A stretch of DNA of 45,301 nucleotides from an uncultured Oscillospiraceae bacterium. Lineage in GTDB: Bacteria; Bacillota; Clostridia; Oscillospirales; Acutalibacteraceae. The stretch spans positions 1 through 45,301 of the forward strand of contig URJZ01000011.1 in the NCBI GenBank assembly GCA_900548305.1. The letters run 5' to 3'. Made by a program: the position numbers and the translations under genes. Under the pieces are notes generated by a model that saw nothing but the letters and a program-made list of their open reading frames with translations, did not search any database and was not told the origin of the DNA. Shown piece after piece: positions 34,592 through 43,181 of this stretch; within the stretch, counting starts at the first letter, position 1; every line of letters starts with the position of its first letter.

Positions 34592-35830
34592 TTATTTTTG
34601 TTTTAAAAACGCTTCCGCATCTTCCAAAATTTCGCGATCAGCGTCAAATGTCAATAAATCGACTGCTTCGTCATACGGTACAACCCAATATTCCAACACT
34701 TCGCCTTCTTGAGGGAATACACGCTGCCCCGTATATTTTGCCAAATAATAAACCGCACGCTTATTCACGGAAAATTTCACTTTATAATCATACAAACGTC
34801 TAAACTCTTCGCAAACATCTACATGCAAACCTGTTTCTTCTAAAATCTCTCTTTCCACTGTCTGCAATTCGGTTTCTCCGTATTCGATATGACCTTTTGG
34901 AAATCCTACATTTTGAGAACGATTGCGAATTAGCAAGTATTTACGTTCTCCGTCATCTTCATGATATACAACCGCACCGCAGGATTTCTCATATAAACAT
35001 TTATAAATCGGTTTTTTATTTCCTTCTGCCTTTGTAAGCGCATGTGCAATTTGCGGTTCATACACAACAGCCTCACATGGCGTTGCAATCAACTTCATTT
35101 CCCCGGAACCTTCATATTCTATCATTGCAGCCACCATACCATGAAACTCTTTCCCTGGTTTTTCTGCATCAAATACGTATACAATTTGTTTTTTATCTGT
35201 TTTTTCAAAGTATTCTTTATTATAACCGCGCAAGTATTCTCCGCTTTGTTGTTCTTCATCCAGCACTACTGTAATCTCGTGACCCAGTGTGAAATAATCT
35301 GTAGCTTCTACCATAATATTTTGCATAAACCTCGTCTTTCCCTGATGGTACGCACGCCGATCAGTTGCATATCGTTCTGCTAACTCTTGTTTCAGCGTAT
35401 TGTATTTTTTCAATCTGTCCGTATTAATGGATAAATAATCTTTAAATTGCAAAAAATGATTCCATCTGTCGCTGTTTTCCAATACAACATAAATATGTGC
35501 CGTGCAAACGCCTGCATCCATATCACGGCATTCAAAAAATAACTGTTCATTGTCATCTTTATGATATACATGGTAAATATGATGCGCTTTTAGCTTATAC
35601 TCCATATCAATGACATCATCAAAAGATGAAACAGCAACCGCAATATCCAAAATAGGCATAAATTTCACGCGGAAAGAGGGATTACTAATAGCCCCACTGC
35701 CTATCTGCTGTACATCTTTTGCGACAGGGCCAAATAAAATTTTTAAATGCTCTATCTCTCTTTGAGCAATATTATCCCATTCTTCATTCCGTTCAACAAA
35801 AGATATGGTTCCTTTTTTTACCCCTAACAT
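34592..35830 (-). CDS. Three-domain fusion: GrpB-like, pyrophosphatase-like, NUDIX hydrolase
   Basis: 412 aa. Residues ~12-175 match the GrpB/UPF0157 nucleotidyltransferase-like fold (VERNEEWDNIAQREIEHLK, VQQIGSGAISNPSF, MPILDIAVAV, then a His/Asp-rich strand region). Residues ~176-265 look like the small clostridial inorganic-pyrophosphatase-like domain (LGHEITVVLD, YVFDAEKPGKEFHGMV), though catalytic residues are not clear. Residues ~280-410 are a complete NUDIX domain with box GX5EX7REUXEEXGU starting at G313 (REILEETGL at 327-335). The parts are known separately; the combination suggests nucleotide sanitation. Strong promoter; divergent from the amidohydrolase. Confidence 0.85.
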   Translation of the reverse strand: MLGVKKGTISFVERNEEWDNIAQREIEHLKILFGPVAKDVQQIGSGAISNPSFRVKFMPILDIAVAVSSFDDVIDMEYKLKAHHIYHVYHKDDNEQLFFECRDMDAGVCTAHIYVVLENSDRWNHFLQFKDYLSINTDRLKKYNTLKQELAERYATDRRAYHQGKTRFMQNIMVEATDYFTLGHEITVVLDEEQQSGEYLRGYNKEYFEKTDKKQIVYVFDAEKPGKEFHGMVAAMIEYEGSGEMKLIATPCEAVVYEPQIAHALTKAEGNKKPIYKCLYEKSCGAVVYHEDDGERKYLLIRNRSQNVGFPKGHIEYGETELQTVEREILEETGLHVDVCEEFRRLYDYKVKFSVNKRAVYYLAKYTGQRVFPQEGEVLEYWVVPYDEAVDLLTFDADREILEDAEAFLKQK

Positions 35831-35863
35831 ACAGCCTCCTCCTTACTGATTTTCTTACAAAAA

Positions 35864-35892
35864 ATTATAACATTATCGCCTCGGTTATGCAA
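35864..35892 (-). promoter_or_regulatory. SigA promoter of the NUDIX fusion gene
   Basis: On the minus strand TTGCAT, 17 bases, TATAAT, 34 bases before the start codon. Confidence 0.75.
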
Positions 35893-35905
35893 GGCAAAGT
35901 CTTTT

Positions 35906-35939
35906 GATGTTTCAAAATAGAAATCCGTGTTGAAACATC
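35906..35939. repeat. 10-bp inverted repeat in the divergent promoter region
   Basis: GATGTTTCAA and TTGAAACATC, exact reverse complements, separated by 14 bases. It starts 14 bases upstream of the NUDIX -35, a normal place for a regulator operator. It could also form a hairpin. Confidence 0.5.
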
Positions 35940-35959
35940 AAATCATCCGAAAAAACATG

Positions 35960-35975
35960 ATGAAAACGTTTTCAT
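35960..35975. promoter_or_regulatory. Candidate CcpA cre site
   Basis: ATGAAAACGTTTTCAT, a 16-base perfect palindrome whose core TGAAAACGTTTTCA fits the Firmicute cre consensus TGWAARCGYTWNCW. It lies about 50 bases upstream of the amidohydrolase -10 and about 70 bases upstream of the NUDIX -35. A LacI-family protein other than CcpA could use the same site. Confidence 0.55.
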
Positions 35976-36053
35976 TCCTTCTATAAATGAGCCATAATTT
36001 TTTCATAATTCACGCTTATACTAAACACAAACGATTATGAGAGAAGGATATTT

Positions 36054-37628
36054 ATGCAGCAACTATTTTATAACGGTGATATTTTAACCCTGGAAAATAC
36101 CCAACCGGAAGCAATACTGGTTGAAGACGGAATCATTGTATACTGCGGTAGTTTGCAAGCAGCAAAAGAAAAAATAACACCCGATTGCCATGAGATTAAT
36201 CTGCACGGACATTGCTTGATGCCGTCTTTTATTGACCCCCATTCTCATATCACCCAATTTTCCAATACGCTTGGAATGTTGGACCTGAATCATATTACCA
36301 GCATTTCAGAAATCGGTCAGCAAATAGAACAATATATTGATGAAAATAAGACAGAACCGGGAGAAATGATTTTCGGATTTGGCTATGACCATAATTTTCT
36401 CAAAGAGCACCGTCACCCAACAGCAAAAGAATTAGACGAAATTTGCCACGGACACCCTTTGCTCATTGCTCATAAATCAGGTCATATGGGTGTCATGAAT
36501 ACAAAAGCAATGGAACAGATGCATTTAAACAAAAACACCCCTGACCCAACAGGCGGAAAATACGGGAGAGATGAAAACGGAAATCTAACCGGATATGCGG
36601 AAGAAAGTGCATTTATCAAAGCAGGTAACCAAATTACACACCCTGACATTCATAAAATTGCAAAACAATTTGATAAAGCACAAAAAATTTATGCATCCTA
36701 TGGAATTACAACCGTACAAGACGGCTTTGTAAAGGACGGAGAATGGAACCTGCTGCACAGCATGGCAGAACAAAACGCCCTGATATTAGATATTGTAGGA
36801 TATGTTGATTTGGAACATCATGCGGATTTAATAAAACAAAATCCTCAATATCGCAGCTATCACAATCGGCTGAAGCTTGGCGGATATAAATTGTTTTTAG
36901 ACGGTTCTCCTCAAGGAAGAACCGCATGGATGAGCAAGCCATACGCAAACAGCAAAGACTACTGCGGTTATGCCAGATACTCCAACGAACAGGTGCAAAG
37001 TATGGTTGACCGCGCATTAGAAGAGCAAACACAGTTTATTACACATTGTAACGGAGATGCCGCCGCACAACAATTGCTAGATTGTTTGAAGGGAAAACAA
37101 CAAAATGTCCGTCCTGTAATGATTCATGCGCAACTATTGCGTCCGGACCAATTACCTAATGTGAAATCTGTTGCTATGATTCCCAGCTTTTTTGTAGCAC
37201 ATACCTATTATTGGGGTGATATACACATCGAAAATTTTGGAATAGAACGTGCCAAACACATTTCCTGTGCCCATTCTGCCATGGAAATGAACATTCCTTT
37301 TACGTTCCATCAAGATACCCCTGTAATTGCGCCCAATATGCTGGAAACCATTTGGTGCGCAGTCAATCGTATGACAAAAAACGGAGTATGTCTGGGCAAA
37401 GAAGAATGTATTCCTGTAAAAGAAGCAATTTATGCTGTAACCAAGTATGCTGCTTATCAGTACTTTGAAGAAAACAGAAAAGGAACCATCAAAGAAGGAA
37501 AACTGGCCGATTTGGTGGTGTTAAGCGAAAATCCTTGCAAAGTGGCCCCTATGGTAATTAAAGATATTCAGGTACTATATACCTTCAAAGAAGGTCAATG
37601 TATTTTTGATGCAAATAATAACAAATAA
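36054..37628 (+). CDS. YtcJ-like amidohydrolase (Amidohydro_3 family)
   Basis: 524 aa metal-dependent hydrolase. N-terminal composite-domain strand, then the metal motif HSH (63-65, FIDPHSHITQF), SGHMGVMNT, the HCNGDAAA region and FHQDTPV, ending in the returning strand GKLADLVVLSENP. The order is that of the YtcJ group; substrate unknown. GAGAAGG precedes the ATG. Upstream TATACT at 36017-36022 is a fair -10 but no -35 is seen, so activation through the upstream palindromes is possible. Confidence 0.92.
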   Translation: MQQLFYNGDILTLENTQPEAILVEDGIIVYCGSLQAAKEKITPDCHEINLHGHCLMPSFIDPHSHITQFSNTLGMLDLNHITSISEIGQQIEQYIDENKTEPGEMIFGFGYDHNFLKEHRHPTAKELDEICHGHPLLIAHKSGHMGVMNTKAMEQMHLNKNTPDPTGGKYGRDENGNLTGYAEESAFIKAGNQITHPDIHKIAKQFDKAQKIYASYGITTVQDGFVKDGEWNLLHSMAEQNALILDIVGYVDLEHHADLIKQNPQYRSYHNRLKLGGYKLFLDGSPQGRTAWMSKPYANSKDYCGYARYSNEQVQSMVDRALEEQTQFITHCNGDAAAQQLLDCLKGKQQNVRPVMIHAQLLRPDQLPNVKSVAMIPSFFVAHTYYWGDIHIENFGIERAKHISCAHSAMEMNIPFTFHQDTPVIAPNMLETIWCAVNRMTKNGVCLGKEECIPVKEAIYAVTKYAAYQYFEENRKGTIKEGKLADLVVLSENPCKVAPMVIKDIQVLYTFKEGQCIFDANNNK

Positions 37629-37642
37629 AACTACGTGTAAAA

Positions 37643-37680
37643 ACAAAAAGCGATGCTCAAATTTGAGCATCGCTTTTTGT
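37643..37680. terminator. 38-base perfect palindrome, bidirectional terminator
   Basis: ACAAAAAGCGATGCTCAAA followed directly by its exact reverse complement. It ends the amidohydrolase gene on plus and the zinc-ribbon gene on minus; the A/T-rich feet supply U-tracts for both. Confidence 0.9.
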
Positions 37681-37713
37681 GAACCTCAGAATCAGCGGAA
37701 TAAGAACGACTTC

Positions 37714-37989
37714 TTATTCTTCTCTCATCTTAGCAAAGCACTCGCTGCAGTATACAGGACGGTCTTCACGTGGTTTAAATGGAACTTTTGCTTCGCATCC
37801 GCAAGCAGCGCATTGTGCTGTGTACATTTCGCGCTCTGGTTTTGCAGCATTTTTACGTGCATCACGGCATGGTTTACATCTTTGTGGCTCGTTTACAAAG
37901 CCTTTGGATGCATAGAATTCTTGTTCGCCAGCAGTGAATACAAATTCAGCGCCGCAATCTTTACAGATGAGAGTTTTGTCTTCGTACAT
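37714..37989 (-). CDS. Double zinc-ribbon protein
   Basis: 91 aa. First ribbon: CKDCG at 9-13 with CKPC (38-41) after the linker ASKGFVNEPQRC. Second ribbon: CAACGCEAKVPF with YCSECF. All eight Cys are present. The family is common in Clostridia and Bacteroidetes and has no firm function; it is often tied to RNA or the ribosome by inference only. Ribosome site GAGG. It lies downstream of the sigH-like gene, with no clear terminator between. Confidence 0.87.
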   Translation of the reverse strand: MYEDKTLICKDCGAEFVFTAGEQEFYASKGFVNEPQRCKPCRDARKNAAKPEREMYTAQCAACGCEAKVPFKPREDRPVYCSECFAKMREE

Positions 37990-38076
37990 GTGATTTACCT
38001 CGCTTTGGATTAATAGATATTTGCCCTTAGACGGATTTGCACCGCCGCCTTTGATGGATCAACGCTCTAACTTAAG

Positions 38077-38682
38077 CTACCGGGGCATATTGAGACTGCA
38101 TGATTGTAGTTTTCTACGCACACGCTGAATTGCGTTATCTACAGACTTAGCAGGAATTGCTAATTTGGCAGCAATCTCACTGTAACTTTGGCCGCTTAAG
38201 TAAAGAAAGAGAACCTGTTGCTCCAGTTTTGACAAACTCTGCCGAATTCTTTGGTGAACCATTTCTAAATTTTCCCTGTCTATCAATAAAGTCTCAGGAT
38301 TAGATGCAGCTTGGTTGGTACCCTGTATATTGAGCTGAGGAGTTTCTTCATCATTGAGGGATACCAATTGGCTTAGAGGAATATTCTTCTTACGTGCACA
38401 AGAACGATATGCCGCCACAATGCGGTTTTGGATACAAATACCCGCATATGTTTTAAAGCTGGCATCTTTGTTCGGATTGTAGCTTCTGGCTGCACTGAAT
38501 AAACCAAGCAAACCTTCCTGACATAGGTCATCCGCTTCCAATACTGAACTGCGAAACGGATATGCCTTTGCTCGAATGAAAGACAGGTACCTGGCAGTCA
38601 ACTCCACAAAGGCGTCTGAATTTCCTTTCTGAATGAAAGATACCAGCTGATTGTCTGTATAATTTTCCATTTGTTCAGGCAA
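38077..38682 (-). CDS. sigH: Sigma-70-family factor, SigH (Spo0H)-like
   Basis: 201 aa. Region 2 (about 15-90): RAKAYPF, EADDLCQEGLLGLFSAARSY and ASFKTYAGICIQNRIVAAYRS, followed by ARKKNIPLSQLVSL, which closely follows the SigH pattern. Region 4 (about 140-195): LEQQVLFLYLSGQSYSEIAAKL and KSVDNAIQRVRRKL. In Firmicutes SigH directs early sporulation and transition-phase genes. The start is TTG with AGAGG at 9 bases; ATG at 38670 is the alternative. It lacks the usual rpmG-secE-nusG neighbourhood, so a SigH paralogue is possible. Confidence 0.85.
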   Translation of the reverse strand: MPEQMENYTDNQLVSFIQKGNSDAFVELTARYLSFIRAKAYPFRSSVLEADDLCQEGLLGLFSAARSYNPNKDASFKTYAGICIQNRIVAAYRSCARKKNIPLSQLVSLNDEETPQLNIQGTNQAASNPETLLIDRENLEMVHQRIRQSLSKLEQQVLFLYLSGQSYSEIAAKLAIPAKSVDNAIQRVRRKLQSCSLNMPR

Positions 38683-38719
38683 CCCAAAACACCTCTTGCA
38701 CCCACTTTTATCTGCCTAT

Positions 38720-38748
38720 ATCATACTCTATTCTTTTATTTAAGTCAA
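38720..38748 (-). promoter_or_regulatory. SigA promoter of the sigH-like gene
   Basis: On the minus strand TTGACT, 17 bases, TATGAT, about 38 bases before the TTG start. Confidence 0.7.
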
Positions 38749-38905
38749 TAAAAATTTATGAAACATGTTAAAAAAATTCTGTTTTTTGTAAGCAATCCTT
38801 GTGTGCTACGAGAAAATATTTACCTTATTTTTACATTAATGTTTATATATTGAATTATAATCGATTTCTGTAAACAGGTCAATAGAAAAATAAAAATTGC
38901 CCTAT

Positions 38906-40147
38906 TTATTTTTGAAACGGGCGATATGGTATTTGATTATTGATATCTTCTTTATATAAGTCAAAATCTTTAGACAATAATGTTCCATAAGTAATAATTT
39001 GTTTACCATATTTGTCTTTTAAATTTGCAATCTTCGCCTCCAGCTTTTCTTCTTTTATCAATTCTTCCGTATTTGTGAAAAATGATAGCTGCGCTTTTTG
39101 TGCCTGAGGCACCAATAAAAAGCCACTGATACCTAATGCACGTATCGGATGCTTCCATTTGTAATGCTTTTTTAGCATACGGCAAGCCATAGCATAAATA
39201 TCTTTTACCTGACGTGTTGGAATTTCAATGGTTTGTTGATATTGCCTTGTTTGAAACAAAGAATCTTTTATCATCAAGTGAATACCGCAAGCCAACATTC
39301 CATGATGAAGTAAACGGCTTGCCACTTTTTCTGATAAATACAACAATACTTTTTGCGCCTGTTCTTCCTGTTCCAAATCTTTTGGACAAGTAATGCTGTT
39401 TCCAACGCTTTTAGGTTGTTTATTCTCCTGCATATAAGCCACAGGAGAGTTATTCATGCCATTGGCATTTTGCCAAAGTTCACTGCCATTTTTGCCAAAC
39501 ATAGAATAAAGATAGTTTTCATTGCTTTGCGCCAATTCCCCTATGGTAAATACACCTGATTCATGCAATCTTTTTAAGGTGGCCTTTCCCACTCCCAACA
39601 TACTCTCTACAGGCAATTTCCATATTTTTTTCTGAAAATCTTCTTTTGTAATCACTGTTGTAGCATTCGGTTTTTTTAAATCACTGGCTAATTTTGCAAA
39701 TATCTTATTAAAACTGACTCCTACAGAAACCGTTAGACCCAACTGGCTGTGAAACTGCTTACGAATGGTCTCGGCAATTTCATAGGGAGTGCCAAATAAG
39801 GTCTGACTTCCCGTTACATCCAACCAACATTCGTCAATCCCAAACGGTTCAATTTGGTCTGTAAACGATAAATAAATCTCTTTTGCTAAGTTGGAAAAAT
39901 ATAAGTATCTATCGTAATGAGGCGGTGTAATAACCAAATACGGACATTTTTTCTTAGCCTGAAATATAGGTTCCCCTGTGCTAACTCCATATTTTTTAGC
40001 CAACTCGTTTTTTGCAAGCACAATGCCATGCCTTTCTTCTTGCCTACCGCAAACAGCTATTGCTTTTCCCTTTAAATGAGGAAAATCTCTGCATTCTACC
40101 GAAGCATAAAAATTGTTCAGGTCACAATGTAAAATAGCTCGTTCCAT
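38906..40147 (-). CDS. dinB: DNA polymerase IV (Y family)
   Basis: 413 aa error-prone translesion polymerase. Catalytic acids Asp9 (HCDLNNFYASVE) and Asp105-Glu106 (FGIDECWLDVTG). Thumb with helix-hairpin-helix VGKATLKRLHESGV, then the little-finger domain. Controlled by a LexA box at its promoter. In the active-site motif GIDECWLD replaces the common SIDE(V/A)YLD, with the acids intact. Confidence 0.95.
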   Translation of the reverse strand: MERAILHCDLNNFYASVECRDFPHLKGKAIAVCGRQEERHGIVLAKNELAKKYGVSTGEPIFQAKKKCPYLVITPPHYDRYLYFSNLAKEIYLSFTDQIEPFGIDECWLDVTGSQTLFGTPYEIAETIRKQFHSQLGLTVSVGVSFNKIFAKLASDLKKPNATTVITKEDFQKKIWKLPVESMLGVGKATLKRLHESGVFTIGELAQSNENYLYSMFGKNGSELWQNANGMNNSPVAYMQENKQPKSVGNSITCPKDLEQEEQAQKVLLYLSEKVASRLLHHGMLACGIHLMIKDSLFQTRQYQQTIEIPTRQVKDIYAMACRMLKKHYKWKHPIRALGISGFLLVPQAQKAQLSFFTNTEELIKEEKLEAKIANLKDKYGKQIITYGTLLSKDFDLYKEDINNQIPYRPFQK

Positions 40148-40171
40148 ATAATCCCTTCTATTTTCAAAAAT

Positions 40172-40185
40172 CGAACATTCGTTCT
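40172..40185. promoter_or_regulatory. LexA (DinR) box at the dinB promoter
   Basis: CGAAC-ATTC-GTTCT, one base off the Gram-positive SOS consensus CGAAC-N4-GTTCG. It lies immediately downstream of the dinB -10 (TATAAT on minus, 40186-40191; -35 TTTACT at 40209-40214), so bound LexA would block initiation. Confidence 0.8.
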
Positions 40186-40242
40186 ATTATATCTCTAAAA
40201 CAAAAATAAGTAAATACCATGTTGAAAAATACCAACAATTCC

Positions 40243-40271
40243 TTGTAATGTAATGTCTCAGGTTTTATAAT
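40243..40271 (+). promoter_or_regulatory. SigA promoter of comM
   Basis: TTGTAA, 17 bases, TATAAT on the plus strand, about 42 bases before the ATG. Confidence 0.7.
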
Positions 40272-40312
40272 AGATAAACTCTAACGATAATGAAACAAAA
40301 GGAGATATTCTC

Positions 40313-41845
40313 ATGTTTGCCCATTTAAACAGTATTGGTCTTTACGGAATGGATGCATTTGAAGTCAATGTAGAGGCCGATATTTCAAACGGACTACCTG
40401 GATTTGACGTTGTCGGCCTGCCTGATGCCGCTGTGAAAGAGTCTCGAGATAGAGTGCGATCTGCTTTAAAAAACTGTGGATTCACATTTCCTATGAGCCG
40501 TATTACAGTCAATCTAGCGCCGGCTGATAAAAGAAAAGAAGGTCCTATTTATGACCTTCCGATTCTGCTTGCAATTTTAACAGCGTCCGGGCAACTTTCC
40601 TGTGACCTTTCCGACTGCGCAATGATTGGTGAGCTATCTTTGTCTGGAGAAATTCACGGAATTCGCGGCGTACTGCCCATGGCAATTCACGCCAAAGAAT
40701 TGGGATATCGCCGTTTATTTGTTCCTGCTGCCAATGCTGCCGAGGGCGCTGTTGTGGAAGGATTAGAAGTATATCCGGTAGAAAATGTAAAACAGTTAGT
40801 TGACCATCTTACAGGTAAAGTGAATATCTCACCCCAAATTCCTCAAAACAACACAGATTTTCAGTCTCCTTTTTTGCCTGATTTTGCTGATGTACGAGGA
40901 CAGTCTCAAGCAAAACGCGCATTAGAAATTGCCGCCAGCGGAGGACACAACGTACTGTTGATTGGACCTCCCGGTTCAGGAAAGAGTATGCTTGCAAAAC
41001 GCTTACCCTCTATTTTACCTCCTATGACATTTGAAGAAACCATAGAAACAACAAAACTACATTCCATTGCAGGTATTATGCCTCCAAACACCTCTTTAAT
41101 TCATACGCGTCCTTTCCGTTCACCTCATCATACGGTTTCTGCTGCAGGCCTATCCGGTGGCGGAAGTATTCCAAAACCAGGTGAAATCTCATTGGCTCAC
41201 AATGGTGTTTTATTTCTGGATGAACTGCCCGAATTTTCCAAAAATGCTATGGAAGTATTGCGCCAACCTCTGGAAGACGGCACCGTAACTATTTCGCGAG
41301 TAAACGGAAACTATACCTACCCTTGCACCGTTATGTTTGTCGCTGCTATGAATCCATGTCCATGCGGCTATTTTGGGCATACCGGTCACCCTTGCACTTG
41401 CACAGCCTCCATGGTGAATAAATATCTTTCCCGTGTTTCCGGCCCCTTATTGGACAGATTAGATTTACATATTGAAGTACCCGCAGTTCATTTTGACGAA
41501 CTTTCATCCAAAGTGTCAGCAGAATCCTCCGAAACCATAAAAAAACGTGTGGATGCTGCAAGAGCAATTCAAAACGAACGATTGAAAGGAACCGGCATTA
41601 CCTGCAATGCCAAAATGACACCGGCATTGTTACAGAAATATTGTCAACTGGATCAAAGTGCCAATCGCCTATTAAAAGCTGCTTTTGAAAAATTAGGACT
41701 TTCTGCACGTGCCTACGACAGAGTACTCAAAGTAGCACGCACCATTGCCGACTTGGACCATAGCGAACAAATACGCGCACAACATATTGCGGAAGCAGTC
41801 CAGTATCGCAGTCTTGACCGCAAATATTGGAATAAAGAGCTATAA
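40313..41845 (+). CDS. comM: YifB/ComM-family Mg-chelatase-like AAA ATPase
   Basis: 510 aa. N-terminal ChlI-like domain (about 1-165: LPGFDVVGLPDAAVKESRDRVRSAL), AAA core with Walker A GPPGSGKS (218-225) and Walker B LFLDE (298-302), then a Cys-rich insertion (PCPCGYFGHTGHPCTC) and a C-terminal Mg-chelatase domain. ComM is a branch-migration helicase in natural transformation; most bacteria have it whether or not they are competent. AAAGGAG precedes the ATG. Confidence 0.95.
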   Translation: MFAHLNSIGLYGMDAFEVNVEADISNGLPGFDVVGLPDAAVKESRDRVRSALKNCGFTFPMSRITVNLAPADKRKEGPIYDLPILLAILTASGQLSCDLSDCAMIGELSLSGEIHGIRGVLPMAIHAKELGYRRLFVPAANAAEGAVVEGLEVYPVENVKQLVDHLTGKVNISPQIPQNNTDFQSPFLPDFADVRGQSQAKRALEIAASGGHNVLLIGPPGSGKSMLAKRLPSILPPMTFEETIETTKLHSIAGIMPPNTSLIHTRPFRSPHHTVSAAGLSGGGSIPKPGEISLAHNGVLFLDELPEFSKNAMEVLRQPLEDGTVTISRVNGNYTYPCTVMFVAAMNPCPCGYFGHTGHPCTCTASMVNKYLSRVSGPLLDRLDLHIEVPAVHFDELSSKVSAESSETIKKRVDAARAIQNERLKGTGITCNAKMTPALLQKYCQLDQSANRLLKAAFEKLGLSARAYDRVLKVARTIADLDHSEQIRAQHIAEAVQYRSLDRKYWNKEL

Positions 41846-41968
41846 AAAAGTATCAAAATATGTACCTATTTCCAGCAGATAGATTTATGATAAAATTTCA
41901 CACACGATACTTCCTATCGTATCAATTCGTTAAAATTATACCATATAAATATTACAAATAATGGAATA

Positions 41969-42490
41969 TTAACGAAAAAACAGATTTACTGCCAATACAG
42001 ACATAATATACCCTGTTGTGTCTGCCATCAGTGCTGCAGGTATTGCATGGCGTGTCTTTTTGATACCCACTGAACCAAAGTATACGGCAATGGCGTAAAA
42101 TGTGGTTTCTGTAGAGCCCATCATGACAGAAGCAACACGTCCGATAAATCCGTCTGCGCCGTAATTTTGGAAGATTTCTGTTAAAACTGCAGTGGAACCG
42201 CTTCCGGAAATTGGGCGAAGCAAGGCAAGTGGAAGTACCTGTGCCGGGAAACCTAAAAAATCGGCAACCGGTGCAATCCAGTTGGTAAATAATTCTAATG
42301 CTCCGGAAGCACTCAGCATAGTAACTGCCATGATCAAGCCTATCAAGGAAGGCAAAATAGATATGGAAGATTGAAAACCTTCCTTCGCGCCTGCAATAAA
42401 CGTATCGAATAGCGGAACACGTTTGAAAAGGCCGAATACAATGATGATACAGATTACAACAGGAACAATATAAACACTAAAACTTTCCAT
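41969..42490 (-). CDS. spmB: Spore maturation protein SpmB
   Basis: 173 aa from the ATG at 42490 (GGGGAG at 8 bases). Membrane protein of the nucleoside-recognition (Gate) domain family; five or so hydrophobic segments, with LRPISGSGSTAVLTEI and MGSTETTFYAIAVYFGSVGIKKTRHA. Acts with SpmA in spore core dehydration. It lies 13 bases after spmA. Confidence 0.94.
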   Translation of the reverse strand: MESFSVYIVPVVICIIIVFGLFKRVPLFDTFIAGAKEGFQSSISILPSLIGLIMAVTMLSASGALELFTNWIAPVADFLGFPAQVLPLALLRPISGSGSTAVLTEIFQNYGADGFIGRVASVMMGSTETTFYAIAVYFGSVGIKKTRHAIPAALMADTTGYIMSVLAVNLFFR

Positions 42491-42503
42491 ATTTATCACT
42501 CCC

Positions 42504-43097
42504 CTAACGTAATCTGTGTTCTTTTTTGCGTCCTTGCAGTAACTTTGCCACAATTACTCCCACAATTAATGATACAACGGAAGCAAGCCATACAGCTGGC
42601 AGTATATCAAACGGAAACTGCGCGCCGTATTGTGCCCGCAAAGCTCCCATAAATGTAGGAATCAATTGTATGGATGCCGTATTAATCACTACAAACATAA
42701 CCATACTGTTATTGGCAACAGAAGGATTGGGATTTTCTTTTTGCATTTCCTTCATAGCAGCAATACCTAGTGGAGTTGCCGCATTGCCCAAACCCAAAAA
42801 ATTGGCTGCCATATTCATAGAAATCATTTTTAATGCACTGCTGCCTGCCCGATAATCCGGAAACAGGCATTTTAACAGCGGACTAAACACTTTACATAAT
42901 ACAGCAGTTAATCCACCAGCATCTGCAATTTTCATAAACCCTGTCCACGCACACATCATACCTAAAGTACCTATGACCAACTCCACCGCACTGCCTGCGC
43001 CTTTCATTACTGCTTCTGAAAGCTGCGGCATTCTACCTGTGAAAATGGCGCACACAAAACTGATTAAAATCATAACTGCCCATATTACATTTAACAT
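42504..43097 (-). CDS. spmA: Spore maturation protein SpmA
   Basis: 197 aa, multi-pass membrane protein. Gate-domain motifs TGFMKIADAGGL and MNMAANFLGLGNAATPLGI are diagnostic. In Bacillus dacB-spmA-spmB form one SigE operon; here spmAB stand without dacB, and the dacF-like gene is about 11 kb away. Ribosome site AGAGGTG. Confidence 0.94.
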   Translation of the reverse strand: MLNVIWAVMILISFVCAIFTGRMPQLSEAVMKGAGSAVELVIGTLGMMCAWTGFMKIADAGGLTAVLCKVFSPLLKCLFPDYRAGSSALKMISMNMAANFLGLGNAATPLGIAAMKEMQKENPNPSVANNSMVMFVVINTASIQLIPTFMGALRAQYGAQFPFDILPAVWLASVVSLIVGVIVAKLLQGRKKEHRLR

Positions 43098-43114
43098 ACT
43101 TTACACCTCTGCAA

Positions 43115-43143
43115 TAGGTATGTACCATTGGACTAGTTTATGA
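43115..43143 (-). promoter_or_regulatory. SigE-type promoter of spmAB
   Basis: On the minus strand TCATAAA, 14 bases, CATACCTA (5 of 7 and 5 of 8 matches), with the -10 about 18 bases upstream of the spmA ATG; same spacing as the dacF-like and sipL candidates. Confidence 0.4.
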
Positions 43144-43181
43144 ATTTTTTGAAAATTTTGTTCGACAGAATTTTAAATCTA

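Noticed and set aside
38022..38087. Minus-strand stretch folding as a cloverleaf (TGCCC/GGGCA, a GCTT...GAGC arm and a GGCGG...CCGTC arm), reminiscent of a tRNA
   Set aside because: The acceptor stem has only five pairs, no 7-base anticodon loop can be formed, there is no GG in the D-loop, and it overlaps the sigH-like stop codon. Probably chance pairing.
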